A stretch of DNA of 44,109 nucleotides from a bacterium (GTDB lineage Bacteria > Verrucomicrobiota > Kiritimatiellia > UBA8416). The DNA lies in assembly GCA_020048935.1 (NCBI GenBank), contig JAIFLS010000146.1, positions 1 through 44,109 on the forward strand. The letters are read 5' to 3'. Every line of letters starts with the position of its first letter. Within the stretch, counting starts at the first letter, position 1. The position numbers were made by a program, and so were the translations under genes. The notes under the pieces were generated by a model. It saw only the letters and a list, made by a program, of their open reading frames with translations, was not told the DNA's origin and did no database searches. Shown piece by piece: positions 40,682-44,109 of this stretch.

Positions 40682-41374
40682 ATGTCCGCCTTCCGATTGC
40701 AGAATTACAGCCTTTTCCTGATTGATATGGACGACACGCTTTATGAAGAGCGCGATTTTGTGCTGAGTGGACTCCGGGCGGTAGCGGAGCATCTGGGGTG
40801 CCGCGGTGCTGATCCTGAAAAAGCGTGGCGCGACTTACGGCAGCGCTTTGAATCAAAGGGCAGGGAACGCATATTTGATCTTTTTCTATTCGAATATTTC
40901 GGGGAGAGCGTCAGTTATGCTGATGTGGCGGAGTGCGTGGCTGTTTACCGCCAGCATACCCCCTGTATCGCGCTTTACCCGCGTGTGCGCGAAGTTATTG
41001 CCGGACTGCGAGAAAGGGGACGTGTCGTGGTGGTCACCGATGGCCTTCCTGCCGTTCAGCGCAGCAAGTTCCTGGCACTCGGACTTGATTCACTGGTCGA
41101 TCAACTGATCTGTTGCTGGGAACACGCGCCCAAGCCGGCCCCGAAGTCGCTTGACGGCGTGGTTGCCCCACGACAGAAGAATGCCCTATACATCGGTGAT
41201 GATCCGAAGCGCGATTTGCCGCTGGCCGCCGCGTTGGGCATCGATTGCATCCGCGTCCGCACGGGGCGCTTTGCGGAGATTCCGAGTGATCCGCCGAATC
41301 CAGTGGCTGAATTGTGGCGTTTTTCGGATTTGTCTACCGCGCTTGTACCCGCAGACCGGACGAATCGGGGGTAG
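40682..41374 (+). CDS. HAD-superfamily phosphatase (second copy)
   Basis: 230 aa, CGGAG-like site upstream. Motif I LFLIDMDDTLYEERDFVLSG, motif II VVVVTDGLPAVQRSKFLALG, motif III Lys in PKPAPKSL, motif IV ALYIGDDPKRDLPLAAALGI are all present, so it should be active. It is clearly paralogous to the gene at 36,860 (same length, same ERxFVLSGLRAVA after motif I) and more distantly to the degenerate one at 30,514. Physiological substrate unknown; sugar-phosphate is likely from context. Confidence 0.9.
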   Translation: MSAFRLQNYSLFLIDMDDTLYEERDFVLSGLRAVAEHLGCRGADPEKAWRDLRQRFESKGRERIFDLFLFEYFGESVSYADVAECVAVYRQHTPCIALYPRVREVIAGLRERGRVVVVTDGLPAVQRSKFLALGLDSLVDQLICCWEHAPKPAPKSLDGVVAPRQKNALYIGDDPKRDLPLAAALGIDCIRVRTGRFAEIPSDPPNPVAELWRFSDLSTALVPADRTNRG

Positions 41375-41748
41375 GCGTTGGGCGGATGCAGCTTAAACTA
41401 CAGCATTATGATCCGCAGGAAAGTCTGTATACGCGTCTGGCACTGCATGTTGCCGGAGTGCGGAGGGTTTTTCCTGAGGGCGGGACTCTTCGAGCATGTC
41501 CCAAGACCTGCCGCCGTTCCTGCGGAGCGCAACCTTGCGCGTGCCATTGGCGGTAGCAGTCTGCATACTTATCCTCGTGAATCAACTCATTCCATACGCG
41601 GTGGACAATTGGAGTGGCTCGGCTGCGGCACCGCATCTGCTAACAGATAAAGCACAGCTTTTTGGCAGATACCCGAATACCGACAAATGTCATTGGGCCA
41701 GCAACCAATATAGCCCAGCCTGCACCGGTCATGAAAGATGCGTAACCA
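41375..41748. other. Poorly coding junction with possible gene remnant
   Basis: 374 nt between the HAD gene and the flavoprotein gene. On the plus strand an ORF at 41496-41756 begins MSQDLPPFLRSATLRVPLAV and has one hydrophobic stretch (AVAVCILILVNQLIPYAV), then turns into sequence that does not look like protein. It may be the broken start of a membrane protein. Another short ORF (from 41384, MQLKLQHYDPQESLYTRLAL) also looks protein-like for about 35 residues. No terminator or promoter is obvious. A deletion scar at the edge of the flagellar region is a possible reading. Confidence 0.35.
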
Positions 41749-43203
41749 ATGAATAAACAAGGACTTGCAAAACATACGCAGGCGCACGATGGTCGCATTC
41801 CCTGGTTGATTATCGGGGCGGGCCCCACCGGCTTAGGTGCCGCGCGGCAATTGGAGCGATGCGGCTGTCACGACTGGCTCCTGCTCGACGCGGGCACTCA
41901 ACCCGGCGGCCTTGCCGCGTCTTTCTCGGACGCCAAAGACTTTGTCTGGGATATCGGCGGACACGTATTGTTTTCCCATTATGACTATTTCGATCAGGCC
42001 ATGGACGAGGCGCTAACGAAAGACAACTGGCTGAGTCACCGTCGCGAGTCCTGGATATGGATGCGTGACCGTTTCATCCCCTATCCCCTTCAGAACAACA
42101 TTCACAGGCTTCCTCCCGACGATCTGAATCATTGCCTCCAGGGACTGGTCGATATTACCCGTTCTCCCCGGCCCGCCCCGAAGAATTTCAAGGAGTGGCT
42201 CGAAGCCACATTCGGGCCGGGGCTGATGGATGTCTTCCTGCAGCCCTACAATTTCAAGGTCTGGGCACACCAGCCTGAAGCGCTCAACGCGAAGTGGGTT
42301 GGCGAACGGGTTGCGGTCACAGATCTCGGGAAAACCCTCAAACGACTTGTTTACCAAACAGACGATTCCACTTGGGGACCGAATAACACCTTCCAGTTCC
42401 CTAGGCATGGGGGTACAGGATCAATCTGGAAAGCCTGCGCCAATCGACTGCCTCCCGATCAGATCCTTTTGAATACCCGCGTCGCGAAGCTAGACATCGG
42501 GCGTCATATCGTCACCACGACCGACGGGCGTGAGTTTGGCTATGACCGGTTGATCAGCACCATGCCGCTCGACGACTGCTTGCGCATAAGTGATCAAGCC
42601 CGGTTTGCTTCCCTGGCCGAGCACGGCCTGTTGTTCTCCTCCTCGCACATCATCGGGCTCGGACTGCAAGGCAAGCCGCGTCCGGATGTTGCCGGGAAAT
42701 GCTGGATGTACTTCCCCGAGGACAACTGCCCGTTCTATCGCGCCACCGTATTCAGCAATTACTCTCCGAATAACGTCCCTGACATCAACCGATATTGGTC
42801 GCTGATGCTGGAAGTGTCCGAATCCCAAAATCGCCCAGTGGACTCCGCATGTGTGCTTGAGGACGTGATACAAGGCGCCCTCAACACAAAGCTGATCGAG
42901 CGTCGGGAGGATCTGGTCACCACCTGGCATTACCGTGCCGGGCACGGTTACCCCACTCCCGGGCTTCAGCGGGACGAGGCACTGGCGGAGATCATTCCCT
43001 TCCTCGAGCAGCAGGATGTCTACTCCCGCGGGCGGTTCGGACTCTGGAAATACGAGGTAAGCAATCAGGATCACTCCTTTATGCAAGGGGTGGAACTCGT
43101 TGAGCGACTCGTCAACGGACGCAAGGAGATCACCGCATTCGATGCCGATCACGCCAACGCCGTCAAACACCCCTGGCCATTCGCGCGATGGGGGAATTCG
43201 TGA
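41749..43203 (+). CDS. FAD-dependent oxidoreductase, UDP-galactopyranose-mutase-like
   Basis: 484 aa. N-terminal dinucleotide fold with IIGAGPTGLGAARQLE and a second flavin motif (WDIGGHVLFSHYDYFD). The stretch RFIPYPLQNNIHRLPPDD resembles the substrate-binding part of UDP-galactopyranose mutases and related amine-oxidase-fold enzymes of surface polysaccharide clusters. YGR-type C-terminal motif RFGLWKYEVSNQDHSFMQGV binds flavin. The stop overlaps the glycosyltransferase GTG. Reaction is not certain; a sugar ring or protoporphyrinogen-type oxidation is possible. Codons look richer in C at third positions than in the flagellar genes. Confidence 0.82.
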   Translation: MNKQGLAKHTQAHDGRIPWLIIGAGPTGLGAARQLERCGCHDWLLLDAGTQPGGLAASFSDAKDFVWDIGGHVLFSHYDYFDQAMDEALTKDNWLSHRRESWIWMRDRFIPYPLQNNIHRLPPDDLNHCLQGLVDITRSPRPAPKNFKEWLEATFGPGLMDVFLQPYNFKVWAHQPEALNAKWVGERVAVTDLGKTLKRLVYQTDDSTWGPNNTFQFPRHGGTGSIWKACANRLPPDQILLNTRVAKLDIGRHIVTTTDGREFGYDRLISTMPLDDCLRISDQARFASLAEHGLLFSSSHIIGLGLQGKPRPDVAGKCWMYFPEDNCPFYRATVFSNYSPNNVPDINRYWSLMLEVSESQNRPVDSACVLEDVIQGALNTKLIERREDLVTTWHYRAGHGYPTPGLQRDEALAEIIPFLEQQDVYSRGRFGLWKYEVSNQDHSFMQGVELVERLVNGRKEITAFDADHANAVKHPWPFARWGNS

Positions 43204-44108
43204 ATCGGCCTTTAGTCAGCATTGTGTCCCTGTGCTGGAACCGCAAGGACGAGATTCTCGCAAGTCTGGCGCAGATACACAAGATCGACTATCCCCACCT
43301 CGACGTGATCGTGGTGGACAATGCCTCTGATGACGGAACCGCCGAAGCGATCGAGGAAAAATACCCCGGTGTGCGTTTGATCTGCATGTTCAAGAACATC
43401 GGGATTGAGGCGTACAACATCGGGTTCAAGAATGCACACGGCGACTACATTGTCATCCTCGATGACGATTCGTTCCCGCACCCGCAGGCTATTTCAAACA
43501 TGGTTGCCAAATTCGAGGCGGATCCGCAGCTCGGAATTGTCGCCTTCGATGTACGCAACGTCTGTACCTGGGATCTCGCCCAAGCGGAACAGCAGCCGAT
43601 CCCTCCGCCTACTGGCGCATCAACAGCCGCCGAGGCCGAAGGGTATCTACTGGCTTTCAACGGGGCCGGGGCCGGCATCCGGCGCGACCTGTTCGAACGG
43701 GTGGGGTTCTACCCCGAGGAATTCTTCCTCTACTGGAACGAACAGGACACCGCCTTCCGAGTTCTGCAGGCGGGATACCGCATCCGCTTCTTCACCGACG
43801 TCATTGCCTATCACAAATACGCCCCCACCAACCGGACCTCCTGGCGTGCGCCCTTCTATTACACCCGGAATGCCTTCTGGCTTATCTGGAAGAACTACCC
43901 ATTCAACATGGCAATCCACTTGACTGTTCGCATGTTGTACAAGTGTTTTTATGCCAGCCTCGAACAGCATACCCTCATTTACCTGCGGGCCATGCTACGC
44001 GCCTTCCTCGATGCCGGTGCCATCAAAAACAAACGCGCCCCAGTCGACCACAAGATCGCGCGCACCCTGCGCATTCCCTTTGATGTAGCCTTCACCTTCT
44101 ACCGTTAA
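43200..44108 (+). CDS. Family 2 glycosyltransferase
   Basis: 302 aa from the GTG at 43200, which overlaps the stop of the flavoprotein (GTGA) and has GGGGGA upstream; an ATG at 43188 is an alternative. GT-A fold: VSIVSLCWNRKDEILASLAQ, VIVVDNASDDGTAEAIEEKY, the metal-binding DxD as VILDDDSFPH, and the acceptor-site FYPEEFFLYWNEQDTAFRVL (ED-type motif). It is like rhamnosyl- and other transferases that build O-chains or glycans. No membrane span is obvious in the first 250 residues. It ends one base before the window edge. Confidence 0.9.
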   Translation: MNRPLVSIVSLCWNRKDEILASLAQIHKIDYPHLDVIVVDNASDDGTAEAIEEKYPGVRLICMFKNIGIEAYNIGFKNAHGDYIVILDDDSFPHPQAISNMVAKFEADPQLGIVAFDVRNVCTWDLAQAEQQPIPPPTGASTAAEAEGYLLAFNGAGAGIRRDLFERVGFYPEEFFLYWNEQDTAFRVLQAGYRIRFFTDVIAYHKYAPTNRTSWRAPFYYTRNAFWLIWKNYPFNMAIHLTVRMLYKCFYASLEQHTLIYLRAMLRAFLDAGAIKNKRAPVDHKIARTLRIPFDVAFTFYR

Positions 44109-44109
44109 C

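Noticed and set aside
41640-41828. 62-aa minus-strand hydrophobic ORF (GWAILVAGPMTFVG)
   Set aside because: Looks partly membrane-like but has no ribosome site and overlaps the flavoprotein start; not enough support.
1-44109. tRNA, rRNA, CRISPR arrays, transposases
   Set aside because: None recognised in a reading of both strands; no scan tool was available to exclude a tRNA formally.

Overview
This window is a chromosomal flagellar gene cluster joined to a flagellin-glycosylation operon, from a Gram-negative (diderm) bacterium. Diderm architecture follows from FlgA, FlgH (L ring), FlgI (P ring) and an outer-membrane-type lipoprotein. Late flagellar control by sigma-54 is shown by rpoN, two NtrC-type activators with soluble kinases, and several -24/-12 promoters. 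FliW plus CsrA next to flagellin is unlike enteric bacteria. I cannot name the organism; a PVC-type or other deep-branching lineage is a guess. No rRNA, tRNA, CRISPR array or insertion sequence was recognised.

Layout. (1) 1-15,530, minus strand: one long run read from right to left, fliD - asnB-like - soluble histidine kinase - NtrC-type regulator - LysM protein - REC/STAS-like protein - 743-aa helical-repeat protein - small protein - PAS kinase - NtrC-type regulator - flgB flgC fliE fliF fliG (fliG runs off the left edge). Internal promoters punctuate it: sigma-54-like sites before fliD and flgB and a near-consensus sigma-70 site before the first kinase. (2) 15,573-19,110: two near-identical 311-aa flagellin genes in head-to-head orientation flank fliW and csrA; each flagellin has its own terminator. 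The second flagellin leader holds two hairpins with GGA in the loop, the expected CsrA binding architecture. (3) 19,127-22,160, plus: unknown protein, Maf-like DUF115 glycosyltransferase, fliS, FliT-like protein. (4) 22,181-31,230, plus: unknown protein, lipoprotein, unknown protein, then flgF flgG flgA flgH flgI flgJ(rod domain only) FlgN-like flgK, a 51-aa protein missing from the ORF track, and a HAD-fold protein that has lost its catalytic residues. (5) 31,354-37,519, plus: a sigma-54 promoter precedes rpoN itself, followed by pseF pseG pseI, an ATP-grasp protein and a HAD phosphatase. (6) 37,499-40,447, minus: hybrid kinase and a HEQAH putative metalloprotease. (7) 40,682-44,108, plus: paralogous HAD phosphatase, a poorly coding junction of about 370 nt, a UDP-galactopyranose-mutase-like flavoprotein and a family 2 glycosyltransferase.

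How it fits together (inference): a housekeeping promoter makes a kinase/regulator pair, sigma-54 then switches on rod, ring, cap and hook-junction genes and also rpoN with the pseudaminic acid genes, so sigma factor and flagellin sugar are made together. FliW/CsrA couples flagellin translation to export. The most notable observations are (a) promoters placed so that transcripts of flgB, fliD, the kinase gene and one unknown gene would start only 0-4 nt before the ATG (leaderless mRNA); (b) the autoregulated rpoN-pse operon; (c) an undescribed LysM - REC/STAS - helical repeat - small protein module between two two-component systems; (d) cysteine pairs in both flagellins; and (e) a cluster of G7-G9 tracts in ring genes. 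hook (flgE/flgD/fliK), flgL, export genes, pseB, pseC and pseH are not in the window.
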